A stretch of DNA of 64,000 nucleotides, from contig JAHQWJ010000139.1 in the NCBI GenBank assembly GCA_029856125.1, positions 1 through 64,000 on the forward strand, written 5' to 3'. The stretch comes from Promethearchaeia archaeon (lineage in GTDB: Archaea > Asgardarchaeota > Lokiarchaeia > Sigyniarchaeales > SOKP01). Below are positions 35,031 to 44,098 of this stretch, in pieces (position 1 is the stretch's first letter; each line of letters starts with the position of its first letter). A model generated the notes under the pieces. The model did no database searches. It saw only the letters and a program-made list of their open reading frames with translations, and was not told the DNA's origin. The position numbers and the translations under genes were made by a program.

Positions 35031-35357
35031 TTACTCTGGTATCTTCATCCCTAACATCTCTAAGGCTTCTGTTACTTTAAATCGAACTTCCATTTTGTAT
35101 TTATACCCTGGAATCACATGGTAAGCGAGTAGTTGTTTTTGGTTTAATGCTAGGGCTTCTTCTAGCTTTCCTTCCTTAACATCCCAAACACCAATCACAG
35201 TCATACCTTCTGTAGTTGATTTTACAGCGTTAGGGATTACTTCTTTACCTAAAGGCCTTAAAGCAGCTCGAGCTTCTTTAATTTCCTTTAAATAGACTTT
35301 CGAGATATTTTCTGCTTGATCAGGTGGGAAGATATTATACGTAAATATATATGGCAT
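35031..35357 (-). CDS. Small DUF protein, paralogue A
   Basis: A soluble protein of about 108 aa with alternating strands and helices: PYIFTYNIFPPDQAENISKVYLKE, then MTVIGVWDVKEGKLEEAL and a C-terminal LEMLGMKIPE. It has a clear paralogue at 61.3 kb sharing FPP..., VFEVKEGKLE and LGLKVPD-type ending. The pattern suggests a dimeric alpha/beta-barrel-like fold, but I do not recognise a named family. The ATG four codons into the ORF is chosen because AGAGGTGA lies 5 nt before it. Confidence 0.65.
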   Translation of the reverse strand: MPYIFTYNIFPPDQAENISKVYLKEIKEARAALRPLGKEVIPNAVKSTTEGMTVIGVWDVKEGKLEEALALNQKQLLAYHVIPGYKYKMEVRFKVTEALEMLGMKIPE

Positions 35358-35635
35358 ACTTTTCACCTCTCTATTAGATGTAATTTTTAATAAGGTTCTA
35401 TGAGGTTTTAGTTAAATTGGATTATCATACTTAGAATTTTTTTACTTTTTAATATTTCCATTTGTGTCAAATTTTTTAAACGATGTTAAAAATTAATTTT
35501 AAATACATACACTTTATCTTACTTATGACGTGATCTGAGTATTGAATATAAATTAAAAGAGGAATAATTCAGATTATTGTAAAATTGGTAAATTTAATAA
35601 CAGATTGATAAGTAAAAAAGCATCTGTGAGCAGAT

Positions 35636-36121
35636 ATGCTAGTTAGTTTAAGGGAAGTCTATCTACCGGTTATGATATTTTCGATTATCTTAGACTTTCA
35701 ATTAGCAATATATTTTTTATATTTATATGGTAAACACCGAAAAGATAAAATCGACAAGCTTTTTCTCATGAGGGCTTCTGGAATTTGCGTCTATTATAAA
35801 TTTTTCAAGGATCCAGCAAATAGACGTGGAGATCAAATCATGTCCGGTGCTATAAATACTATTAAAATGATGTTAAAAGAAATCTCTCAGGATGAAGGGG
35901 AGATGGTCATAGAAAAAGAAGGAAAAGTGCTAATAACATACCAAGGCAAATATATTACTGGAGTAATTGTAGCAGATCAAAACTTAAGCTCCCTTAATTT
36001 CTTGCTCAAACGCTTTATTGAGAAAGTAGAATTCCTATATTCTAATATTATACGAGATTGGGATGGAGCTATGGAAATATTTCTCCCAATTGAAAATATT
36101 ACTAAAGAGATCTTCTTTTAA
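35636..36121 (+). CDS. Membrane-anchored longin/roadblock-like protein
   Basis: One N-terminal transmembrane helix (LPVMIFSIILDFQLAIYFLYLYG), a short basic stretch (KHRKDKIDK), then an alpha/beta domain of about 115 residues: LFLMRASGICVYYKFF, IMSGAINTIKMMLKEI, MVIEKEGKVLITYQGKYITGVIVAD, FLLKRFIEKVE. This resembles the cytosolic domains of the two large surface proteins and longin/roadblock folds in general; the assignment is by pattern only. No extracellular domain. Likely a membrane platform for a small GTPase (inference). Confidence 0.6.
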   Translation: MLVSLREVYLPVMIFSIILDFQLAIYFLYLYGKHRKDKIDKLFLMRASGICVYYKFFKDPANRRGDQIMSGAINTIKMMLKEISQDEGEMVIEKEGKVLITYQGKYITGVIVADQNLSSLNFLLKRFIEKVEFLYSNIIRDWDGAMEIFLPIENITKEIFF

Positions 36122-36131
36122 AGGTGAATTC

Positions 36132-36449
36132 TCACTTTCGCTTTTTTGAAAAAACGAGAATCGGCTTTAAAAATACATTTTGGCACATAGGGCAAGAATT
36201 ATGCTTCGTTAACCAAGCAGATACGCAAGAATAATGGTATTGGCTACCGCAGAAAGAACATTTAATCGTTCGACTTCGTCCATGCCAGATAAATTCGTGA
36301 CATACTGTGCATTGTATTCTGTCGTGTAAATTTACCTTCTTAATTTTTAACTCTCGCCCACAATAACAGCAAAAATTAACCTTTTTGCTAGTAGATTTTT
36401 GTATTTTCTTACCACAATTGGGACAATAATTAAAACTGATGCCAGGCAT
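36132..36449 (-). CDS. Small RING-type zinc-finger protein
   Basis: An N-terminal zinc ribbon (YCPNCGKKIQK...NFCCYCGREL) is followed by a RING-like module: CTVC, a 13-residue spacer, CSFCGSQYHYSCVSAWLTKHNSCPMC. The ligand order C-x2-C, C-x2-C, H-x2-C, C-x2-C is closer to C4HC3 (PHD/RINGv) than to RING-H2, but HYSCVSAWL...CPMC is the RING core. E3 ubiquitin-ligase function is possible because Asgard archaea have ubiquitin systems, but no ubiquitin, E1 or E2 gene is in this window. 105 aa. Confidence 0.7.
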   Translation of the reverse strand: MPGISFNYCPNCGKKIQKSTSKKVNFCCYCGRELKIKKVNLHDRIQCTVCHEFIWHGRSRTIKCSFCGSQYHYSCVSAWLTKHNSCPMCQNVFLKPILVFSKKRK

Positions 36450-36702
36450 AAAATTTTCACACTAATAATAATTCAAATATAAATGGTACAATAGTAAAAC
36501 AACATTAACAGTTAAAAAATGATTTTTAGTCCAATTTTTATTAAAGGAGATTAGGGTTGAAATGGAACTAAAATTAAATCGGACTAAAAAATCTAAACAT
36601 CTTTTTTTTCTATTTTTAAACCTATTAATCATCATTTAAGAAAATATTTGAGCAAAGCACTACTTTTTTAAAAAACATAAAAAAAAATAAAGTAATTCTA
36701 TA

Positions 36703-37983
36703 GTGCCATTTTCGAAAATTTTTCCTTTTTATCAAAAAATGCAAAGCAAGAAAGAAATGACCTCAGAATTATATCGAGCTTGGCCGATATTCTTACTTGC
36801 GTTCATTAGATTATTATTTTTTTCTATTTTTGAAAGAGCGCTTTCAAATTACCTTTATTTTGTTGTGGATATTAGTGAAAGCACTCTAGGAATTATATCT
36901 TCTGCTGGAGCAATCGCTTATATTTTTGCTCCTATTCTTGGACAATTTATTACTTCAAAGACAGGAATCCGTAATGCCCTTATATTGTCTTCCGTTTTAG
37001 CACCCATTTTAATGGGAGCTCAAATTATATACTTTGAACCATGGTTTTTAATCCTGTGTCGAGCAACATTAGGATTAACCATGGGGCTCTATTGGCCAAA
37101 TTGTATGAATCTGTTAAGTAAATGGCAGAAGATAAGTAGTCCTGAAAGAGCAAAAAGGGATTTTAGAAATTTTAATTTTTCTTGGAATTTTGGTTTTATC
37201 TTTGGGCTTCTCATTGGTTATGTATGGAGTTTTTCTTGGAATGATTATTCTGCTATGATTTTTTCGTGGTCTCTGTCGTTTTTACTTATCCCAATTAGTT
37301 TTTTTATAAATAAAGATACCAAAAACCATTTTCCAAAAGAGAAATTAGAAATCCACTTAGAAAATCCCGAATATGAAGAAGATTTTAAAATGATTTCCAA
37401 GACCAATTCAAATTCATCTATGATAATTTATCCCATTCTATTCTCGTGGATCGGAATAATTTTCTTAGCTACAACAAAATCAATCTTACTATTTACTTAT
37501 CCGGTTTTTTTAAAATTATACTCATTAGAATCACATTCAACTTACCTTGTCCAAGGGGGTATACAATTAGCTCAACTTATTGGTTTAACTTGGATTAATG
37601 TAATGAATGTATATAAACGAAAAATTTCTGTTTTCATCAGCTTTATTTCCATTATTGTGATTTCGTTCACTATTTTTTCTGTAGGTTCTATATGGTACCT
37701 TGCAATCATATTCTCAGTTACAGGCCTATTTTTTGGTTTTATACACGGAACGTCAATGAAAATCATGCTCGATTATGGATCTGTTAAGAATACAGCGAGA
37801 TATTCAACTATGAATGAAATCATAATAGGAATTGGCTTTGGGGTAACCCCAATCATATCGGGTTATGTTGTAGAAATCAACTTATACGCTGTTTTTGTTT
37901 TTATTATAATATGTGGGTTTGCTTTTTTAGCTACTTTGATATATCTTTCCCGAAACATTAAAAGAGAGAGATTGAATAGCTAA
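36703..37983 (+). CDS. Major facilitator superfamily transporter, paralogue A
   Basis: Twelve hydrophobic helices in 426 aa with a central hydrophilic loop (KEKLEIHLENPEYEEDFKM). The MFS A-like motif appears as GQFITSKTGIRNAL after helix 2. Start is GTG. A paralogue of nearly the same length lies at 46.2 kb, with shared FERALSNYLYFVVDISESTLGIISSAGAIAYIFAPILG-type sequence. The repeated [11 protein letters not shown] motif is distinctive. The substrate cannot be deduced. Confidence 0.8.
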   Translation: MPFSKIFPFYQKMQSKKEMTSELYRAWPIFLLAFIRLLFFSIFERALSNYLYFVVDISESTLGIISSAGAIAYIFAPILGQFITSKTGIRNALILSSVLAPILMGAQIIYFEPWFLILCRATLGLTMGLYWPNCMNLLSKWQKISSPERAKRDFRNFNFSWNFGFIFGLLIGYVWSFSWNDYSAMIFSWSLSFLLIPISFFINKDTKNHFPKEKLEIHLENPEYEEDFKMISKTNSNSSMIIYPILFSWIGIIFLATTKSILLFTYPVFLKLYSLESHSTYLVQGGIQLAQLIGLTWINVMNVYKRKISVFISFISIIVISFTIFSVGSIWYLAIIFSVTGLFFGFIHGTSMKIMLDYGSVKNTARYSTMNEIIIGIGFGVTPIISGYVVEINLYAVFVFIIICGFAFLATLIYLSRNIKRERLNS

Positions 37984-38087
37984 AAAGTGCGTCATTATTT
38001 ACTATTAGACTTCGAAATTGAATAATCTTTTATTCAAGCCGTCTTAAATGTTAATTAAATAGGAATTATTTATAGGGTGATAATAGT

Positions 38088-38600
38088 ATGACTTTATTTG
38101 ATCAACTCAATAAACATCAATTAAAAGAACTTCTCGTTAAGTGTTGGATGACTCATGACGGTTCGTGGTTTTATAACTGCGTCCTAGAATTTGGTATTGA
38201 GACCGCAAACAAATTAAATAAAGCAGCAATTAAAACACTTTCTCCATTTGAAGTCCAAAGAGTTCAGAAAGCTTTAGAGATGGAGAAAGTCAAAGTAAAA
38301 ACCTTTGAACAATTAAAAGCATTTATCAGCAACGGGTTTTCAATTTTAAAAGGTGATTTCATGGATTTTAACTACACCTTTCCTAGACACAATGTTTTGC
38401 ATTGGGAAATGGGAAAATGTTTCGCTTACGAGGGAATGAAAAGGATTGGAATAAAGGATAAATATGAATGTGGTCTTCTATATCGCCTTGGTTGCTGGCT
38501 AGATGTAATAGGTGTCAAATTTAAACTTGAACCTGAAATTATTGAGTGTTTATTGCATTCTCAAGAAACGTGTGTCGGAGATATGATATTTAATTTTTAA
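38088..38600 (+). CDS. DUF6125-like cytosolic protein
   Basis: A 170-aa soluble protein beginning with LNKHQLKELLVKCWMTHDGSWF, containing HNVLHWEMGKCFAYEGMKRIG and a Cys-containing end (HSQETCVGDMIFNF). This looks like DUF6125 family proteins of anaerobes, though the name is from memory and should be verified. GGTGA precedes the ATG. It is followed 21 nt later by an ICMT-like methyltransferase, so the two are likely co-transcribed. Function unknown. Confidence 0.5.
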   Translation: MTLFDQLNKHQLKELLVKCWMTHDGSWFYNCVLEFGIETANKLNKAAIKTLSPFEVQRVQKALEMEKVKVKTFEQLKAFISNGFSILKGDFMDFNYTFPRHNVLHWEMGKCFAYEGMKRIGIKDKYECGLLYRLGCWLDVIGVKFKLEPEIIECLLHSQETCVGDMIFNF

Positions 38601-38621
38601 AAATACAAAAGGCTTATAAAA

Positions 38622-39257
38622 ATGTATCCGTGGTTTATTTTATCTATTTTAGGTATGTGTTTTATGGTTCCACTTCATTTTTTATCAGTCGAACATGTAA
38701 AGTTTCAAAAAAAATATGGAGCGGATAAAGGGAATAAAATCACCGGAATACTCGGGCTCACTTCTGGATGGGGGTTTTTTATATTTTGGTTTGGAATATG
38801 GATTTCGCCTCAACCTCGTCTAAGTATTCCTTTTTTTCAAAATCCTAGTTTTTTTATTCCAATTATTAACTTTTCAATACCAATATTCTATTTAATAATC
38901 TCTATTCCTTTAATTTTGATAGGTGCTTGGTTAGGAATTGTGAGCGTAAAAGAAACCTCTCTCAAAGTAGCGGAAACTCATAGGACAGAAAAAATCGTTT
39001 CCTCAAAAATTTATTCTTTAATTAGACATCCACAATACTTTGGGGGATTATTGGCCCATATTGGAATTTCTTTTCTGTTATCGTCGTTATTTTCTTTAAT
39101 TTTTACACCTTTAGTATTTCTACTAAACTTTTTGGTTGCTTGGAAAGAAGAAAAAGAGTTAATTAAAGAATTTGGAAAAGAATATGAGAGCTATAAAGAA
39201 AAAGTCCCGATGTTCTTTCCGAAATTAAAGAAACAAAAGAAAAACTTAGAGAAATAA
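38622..39257 (+). CDS. Isoprenylcysteine/phospholipid methyltransferase-like membrane protein (second)
   Basis: Five or so transmembrane helices with the family C-terminus: VSSKIYSLIRHPQYFGGLLAHIG, helices, then EEKELIKEFGKEYESYKEKVPMFFP. RHPQYFG corresponds to the SAM-binding RHPxYxG motif of ICMT/PEMT enzymes. Longer (211 aa) than the copy at 28 kb, and without its His-rich head. The small GTPases in this window lack C-terminal cysteines, so methylation of prenylated GTPases from this locus is not supported. Confidence 0.82.
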   Translation: MYPWFILSILGMCFMVPLHFLSVEHVKFQKKYGADKGNKITGILGLTSGWGFFIFWFGIWISPQPRLSIPFFQNPSFFIPIINFSIPIFYLIISIPLILIGAWLGIVSVKETSLKVAETHRTEKIVSSKIYSLIRHPQYFGGLLAHIGISFLLSSLFSLIFTPLVFLLNFLVAWKEEKELIKEFGKEYESYKEKVPMFFPKLKKQKKNLEK

Positions 39258-40049
39258 TCAAATTTTCTGGTTGGCCATATCTTTAACTGTTATTTCGGGA
39301 TGGTGATATCTCTGCGTTTTTAACGTTTTATCACCAAATTGAATACATTTCTCAGGACAAAAGTTAATACAAGCCAAACATTGCTGGCATTTATGTTCCC
39401 ATTGAGGTATACCCTCTTCAAGCGTGATATTATTTACCGGACATACTTTTACACATATACCGCAACTGGTACAAGTGTCTTCAGCGTAGAATGATTTGTC
39501 GTATCCATAAACATTATCTCGAAAACCCTTATTGAACTTTTCGCTCTTAATTCTACGTTTCTCAAAAATGTCTTTCCCCAGATTCTTTTCATTTTTCTCA
39601 ACGGTTTTATGAATAGATTCAATTTTTTTGTTTGCTTCTTCAAAAAATTCTATTTGGCGTGCTTCTGAGTGAATATCGTAACCAATAATATAGTTGTTAG
39701 GCATCATGATAAAAAATCCAGCGCTCAATGTTTTCGATTTCGTATTTAAAATTGTCTCTATTTGGTGTAAGGGTGTGTTGTTAATATCTCCAGCATTCGT
39801 TATAACAGCAAAGAAATAATTGGATTTAGAGAGTTCTATTTTGCTTAGGAAATCATAGACAATTTTTGGTAATCCTGCGTAATACAGAGGAAAAATAAAA
39901 CCAACTTTTTCGCTGGACGAAGCAAGGTGATCATCCTCCCAAACTTTCGCAATAGGTACAAGTTCACATTCTTCTAATTTTTCTGAAAGGTTCTTGGCAA
40001 TTTTCAACGAATTACCTGTTCCAGTAAAGTAGTATATTGTTGTTTTCAT
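39258..40049 (-). CDS. EFR1-type flavodoxin-ferredoxin fusion
   Basis: The N-terminal flavodoxin-like domain starts TIYYFTGTGNSLKIAKNLS (FMN phosphate loop) and contains FPLYYAGLPKIVYDF. The C-terminus has a 2[4Fe-4S] ferredoxin: CTSCGICVKVCPVNNITL and CQQCLACINFCPEKCIQF. This is the EFR1 family layout found in anaerobic bacteria and archaea. Likely cytosolic electron carrier; partner unknown. It abuts the convergent ICMT-like gene end to end. Confidence 0.88.
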   Translation of the reverse strand: MKTTIYYFTGTGNSLKIAKNLSEKLEECELVPIAKVWEDDHLASSSEKVGFIFPLYYAGLPKIVYDFLSKIELSKSNYFFAVITNAGDINNTPLHQIETILNTKSKTLSAGFFIMMPNNYIIGYDIHSEARQIEFFEEANKKIESIHKTVEKNEKNLGKDIFEKRRIKSEKFNKGFRDNVYGYDKSFYAEDTCTSCGICVKVCPVNNITLEEGIPQWEHKCQQCLACINFCPEKCIQFGDKTLKTQRYHHPEITVKDMANQKI

Positions 40050-40110
40050 ATCTCTTCAAGACTTTTTAGGTTAATAAGTTTTATTAATCGAAATGTTGAT
40101 ATAGTTAGTA

Positions 40111-40686
40111 TTAATAGGTCTTCACTAACTTCCATCTCCTCTTAGAAAAAAGAACTAGAACAAAGATTATTCCTATAATAGAAACAAGAAATACAGGTAA
40201 TGCGAAATCAATGTTATTTACTGCCTCATTTAGCCAATAATCATAACCCTCAGCTATCCACTCAGAAATTCCTCCCAACATGTTATAAACTTTCGTAAAA
40301 TTATAATAATTGTTATCAATCAAGATATCGCTAGCTTGCCCACTTCTAAATCCAGTATTACAATATACTATAATCTCCGTATCATTATAGGGTGCGAGTT
40401 CAGCCAACCTTCCTTCAAGTTCGGCAAGTGGGATCAAAGTAGCGTTGTATAAATGATTCGTGTTAAATTCCCCTGAGGTTCTTACATCTAAAACAAGCAG
40501 ATCCGGATATGCAGTGTTATTATTTATCATATCGTTTGCTACTTGAACGGTAATATCAGTTCTTACCGGATCAGCTGCTATCCCCGGCGAAGCAAAATTA
40601 TAAAATTGGATTAAAAGTAACGAAATCACGATTAGATATAACGTGCTTCTACTCTTCCTACTTTTCTTAAATTTTATTTTTAGCAT
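40111..40686 (-). CDS. Exported, membrane-anchored rhodanese-domain protein
   Basis: N-terminal signal helix (TLYLIVISLLLIQFYNFASPG), one rhodanese domain with LLVLDVRTSGEFNTNHL and the active-site loop VYCNTGFRSG (catalytic Cys about residue 107), then a C-terminal transmembrane helix (FLVSIIGIIFVLVLF) and a basic tail. The rhodanese domain therefore faces outside. Rhodaneses transfer sulfane sulfur; an exported one may deal with extracellular sulfur or simply bind a partner. Not adjacent to the sulfatase island. Confidence 0.85.
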   Translation of the reverse strand: MLKIKFKKSRKSRSTLYLIVISLLLIQFYNFASPGIAADPVRTDITVQVANDMINNNTAYPDLLVLDVRTSGEFNTNHLYNATLIPLAELEGRLAELAPYNDTEIIVYCNTGFRSGQASDILIDNNYYNFTKVYNMLGGISEWIAEGYDYWLNEAVNNIDFALPVFLVSIIGIIFVLVLFSKRRWKLVKTY

Positions 40687-40890
40687 AAGAATCTTAATTT
40701 AGTTTACTAAAACTTAGTTTAAATTAGAATTTCCACTTTTTAATTTTTATTCTTATTTTATAAAGGTTTATTATGTTATAGAACAATTTCCTTGGATGTT
40801 TGAGTGAGTTTAGTGAAGGAAGAATTTATAAAAGAACAAATTCAATTTGATATTTAGGTTAGAAATTTAAATAAAACACGCACGATAATT

Positions 40891-41691
40891 ATGAATGCTG
40901 AAAATAATTTTATGGGTTGGGAGAATCCGGGATCAGCTTTAATAACAGGTTCTTCATCTGGAATTGGAGCTGAATTTGCCCGACAATTAGCACAACAAGG
41001 TTTTAACTTAATTTTAGTAGCTAGAAGAAAAGAAAAGTTAGATGCTCTTAGCAAAACATTACAAGAAAAATATTCTAATGATGTTGAAGTGCTTGTTGCT
41101 GATTTATCCAATATTTCTGATAACAAACAAGTTATTTCAAGAATCAATGAAATAGAAAATCTTGACATACTTATAAACAACGCTGGATTTGGAATTTTGG
41201 ATAATTTCCTACAGATAGAGAGGATGAAACATGTCGAAATGATAAATGTCCATTTCACAAGTCCCGTGATGCTTTGTCACGCTACGATTCCCGGAATGGT
41301 AAGAAGAAAGCGGGGAGTTATTATCAATACATCGTCAATCTTTGCAATAAATAAGGATTCCTCGCTAATAATGTATACAACTACTAAATCAGCTGTAGCT
41401 ATTTTTTCGGAGTTACTCAAAGTAAAAGTCAAGGGAACTGGAATTTTTGTACAAGCATTGTGTCCCGGTTTTACCTATACCGAATTTCACGACACCGATG
41501 CTATGAGCGGCTTTCAAAGAAGCTTGTATAAAGCAGAACAATGGATGAAAGCAGAAGAAGTTGTTTCGCTTTCACTTGACGCTGTTAAATCCAAATCTGT
41601 AATCTTCATACCTGGAGAGATAAATTTAGTTGAAGGTAAAAACTTGCGTAAAAAGAAACTCAAAAAGTACCTTAATTGCGAATGGTTATAA
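40891..41691 (+). CDS. Short-chain dehydrogenase/reductase
   Basis: Classical SDR: cofactor motif ALITGSSSGIGAEFARQL, an ARRK segment after strand 2 favouring NADPH, NNAGFG near residue 90, catalytic Ser in NTSSIFA, and active-site YTTTK. The C-terminal CPGFTYTEFHD is typical of the steroid-dehydrogenase-like or DltE-type group. Length 266 aa is usual. Substrate unknown. No Shine-Dalgarno; the mRNA may be leaderless. Confidence 0.88.
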   Translation: MNAENNFMGWENPGSALITGSSSGIGAEFARQLAQQGFNLILVARRKEKLDALSKTLQEKYSNDVEVLVADLSNISDNKQVISRINEIENLDILINNAGFGILDNFLQIERMKHVEMINVHFTSPVMLCHATIPGMVRRKRGVIINTSSIFAINKDSSLIMYTTTKSAVAIFSELLKVKVKGTGIFVQALCPGFTYTEFHDTDAMSGFQRSLYKAEQWMKAEEVVSLSLDAVKSKSVIFIPGEINLVEGKNLRKKKLKKYLNCEWL

Positions 41692-41836
41692 CTCTTCTTA
41701 TGATTGAGCACCCTATCCACTTAAATTAGTATTTTCTTAAGCTTTAAAATTATAACGTAAATAGTTAAATACTAAATTATTAAATTTAAAACTATTATTC
41801 ACTTAAGTGAAGTTCATAACCAATACTTTGATAAAA

Positions 41837-42304
41837 ATGCTAAAAAAAAAAACTTATTATGCTTTATCGGTCTTCTTTATCGTATTCTTAACCATAGCAG
41901 GCGTTAATGTTAGAGCACACCCACCTGATGCTATGTCCCTGGAATTCAATTCAGGTACAAATACACTTAAAGTTTCAATCACGCACGGAGTTTCTGATAA
42001 CACATCTCATTATGTAGTTTCAGTAGTAGTTAGAGTTAATGGATCTATAGACCAGACCGAATTCTACACAAGCCAACCCGATGTGGCTTTTTTTATTTAT
42101 GAGTATACTGTAATAACAAATAATGGGTCTACTATTCAGGTAACAGCAACATGTAGCCAAGGAGGCTCCATAACACGAACATTGGGGGGTGAAAGCACAC
42201 CTACCGATGGAGCTATTCCTGGATATATGGGGCTATATATAGTTCTAGTAGTTTCTGTAATTACTCTACTAATGACTTTTCGTAAAAAATTAAAAAGAAT
42301 ATGA
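41837..42304 (+). CDS. Secreted, C-terminally anchored small surface protein
   Basis: Signal peptide LSVFFIVFLTIAGVNVRA, then a mature beta-rich domain beginning HPPDAMSLEFNSGTNTLKVSITHGV...HYVVSVVVRVNG, and a C-terminal helix (LYIVLVVSVITLLMTF) with a KKLKR stop-transfer. I recognise the HPPDxxxLxF...ITH..HYI..V..NG pattern as recurring in archaeal and bacterial surface proteins, but cannot name its function. The ATG 10 codons inside the ORF gives a normal signal peptide and is preferred to the GTG. Confidence 0.6.
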   Translation: MLKKKTYYALSVFFIVFLTIAGVNVRAHPPDAMSLEFNSGTNTLKVSITHGVSDNTSHYVVSVVVRVNGSIDQTEFYTSQPDVAFFIYEYTVITNNGSTIQVTATCSQGGSITRTLGGESTPTDGAIPGYMGLYIVLVVSVITLLMTFRKKLKRI

Positions 42305-42440
42305 GTTAAAGCAGTAAACAACAATTTTTTTTTATTTTTTTTTTAAAAGATTAATACTTGGTTGTTACCCAAAAATTAAGATATGATATACAATAGATAC
42401 AATATAGCAAAATTAGAAATAAAACTGAGGTATAAACAAG

Positions 42441-43280
42441 ATGGAAGTAATTATAGGCTTTTTAACGATATTTCTTATTGGGAGTCTCAGTTTAATTGGA
42501 TTATTTATGATTTCAATTAGAGAAAAGACATTAGATAAAATCCTTTTCATTCTGGTGGCGTTTGCAACTGGCACAATTCTGGCATCTGCGTTATTCGATT
42601 TAATTCCAGAATCCATTCACCATCTAGAAGAATTGAATTCAGGTGGAGCTGAAATTGCTGAAAACTTAGTTTTTGTGTTTATTATTTTTGGTTTTGTGAT
42701 ATTTTTTGTCATTGAACGCTTTATTTATTGGTTTCATGGACATGCTCACGAAAATGAAAACAAGTTGGTGTGTTATACCGGATTAGGAGAGGGTGAGGAC
42801 TATTCGTTGTCACGAGATAGTGGCGTTAAAAATTTTGCTCTTCTTAACTTAATCGGGGATGGACTTCATAACTATTTAGATGGGATAATCATAATGGTTG
42901 CTTTTTTAAGTGGAACCAGAAATGGTATAATTATTACACTCGCTGTACTATTCCACGAGTTTCCTCAAGAAATCGGCGATTTCGGAATACTTTTATTCGG
43001 TGGTTTTTCAAAGAAAAAAGCACTATTCTTCAATTTTATGAGTGGAATGATTGCCTTATTAGGTGGATTAACAGCATTTATCTTGTCAGACACAGTAGAA
43101 ATCTTTAATCTGTTTTTCTTAGCATTCTCGGGTGGTGGTTTTTTATATATCGCTAGTACTGAACTCATGCCTGAATTGATAAAGGAAAAGGATTTAAAAA
43201 AATCGATAATACAAGCACTCATTTTTTTATGTGGGGTAATCTTAATAATGTCTTTAGTAACTTTACTACCACATGAATAA
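42441..43280 (+). CDS. ZIP-family metal transporter
   Basis: Eight-helix ZIP layout with the two conserved metal-site helices: LLNLIGDGLHNYLDGIIIMVAF and LAVLFHEFPQEIGDFGILL (HExPxE). A histidine-rich loop occurs between helices 3 and 4 (FHGHAHENENK). The HEFPQEIGDFGIL wording is closest to LIV-1-type ZIPs. GAGGT precedes the ATG. Likely imports zinc, iron or manganese. Length 279 aa is typical. Confidence 0.88.
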   Translation: MEVIIGFLTIFLIGSLSLIGLFMISIREKTLDKILFILVAFATGTILASALFDLIPESIHHLEELNSGGAEIAENLVFVFIIFGFVIFFVIERFIYWFHGHAHENENKLVCYTGLGEGEDYSLSRDSGVKNFALLNLIGDGLHNYLDGIIIMVAFLSGTRNGIIITLAVLFHEFPQEIGDFGILLFGGFSKKKALFFNFMSGMIALLGGLTAFILSDTVEIFNLFFLAFSGGGFLYIASTELMPELIKEKDLKKSIIQALIFLCGVILIMSLVTLLPHE

Positions 43281-44098
43281 ACAACTTATAAGGATATAAA
43301 AAAAAATAAATTAGTATTTTTTACTGCTTCTTCCTGGTAATATAAGGAAACTTATCAGAGTATTCGAATAACTCTGGATAATTGAGTTTCCACCCTCGAG
43401 ATTTAAGTATTTTTTTCCTATTTTTTTGTTTATGGATGACTTTTCTACTTATTCTATTTCGAGGATATTTCTTCTTTTTTCTTCTTTGCTTCTGATATAT
43501 TACTGACATGCTAATCCGTCATATCGAATTAGCCACCTCACCAATTAGGTCTTAATACATTTCTTGTTCAATTAAATGTTACAATATGGTAAATGAAAGT
43601 AAATTTTAATTCAATATAAATAAGATATCAGTTCTCTTATTTAAACCTTTCCTTCTTCTGTATTATTAATCTATCCGTAAATATCACTAGGAAAATCGCT
43701 CGATTTAAATAAATAATCACAAAAATGAAGGTACTCACTTTTTTGAGCCATTATTTAATATATCTTCTATCTATTTTTAACTACTTCCTAATATAATTTC
43801 AACAACTAAATTAGTTGATGGAAGTTAAAAATCTTGCTAATGTGTTTTCCGAAGTAGTCTTCAAGGACTACAAGTGTGCTATTGAAACGAGCATTGAAAA
43901 CAGTCTGTTTTTTTGAAAGAAAAAAAAGCCAATAGAACCTGGCAACAATAATTCCCCAGATTTAAGTTCAATTTACTAAAATAATGATTCTTTTCTAACA
44001 TTTTTCATCAAATGTTAAAACTAAGTTACTTTTTATTTGATTAAATAAAGTAGATCGTAAGTAATATAAAGAAGAATTAAAATTTAAAAATATCTGAT
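43281..44098. other. Long gene-poor intergenic region, with a doubtful small basic ORF
   Basis: About 800 bases between the ZIP gene and the repeat protein. A 62-codon minus-strand ORF (43321-43509; MSVIYQKQRRKKKKYPRNR) is very Lys/Arg-rich and lacks a Shine-Dalgarno; it could be a small basic protein but is not well supported. A 32-codon plus-strand ORF at 43819-43917 (MEVKNLANVFSEVVF) also lacks a ribosome site. No tRNA, repeat or clear hairpin was seen. Confidence 0.35.

Noticed and set aside
43321-43509. 62-aa basic minus-strand ORF
   Set aside because: Composition is almost only Lys/Arg-rich, no Shine-Dalgarno and no recognisable homology; noted in the intergenic entry but not called.
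43819-43917. 32-codon plus-strand ORF MEVKNLANVFSEV
   Set aside because: No ribosome site and too short to judge.
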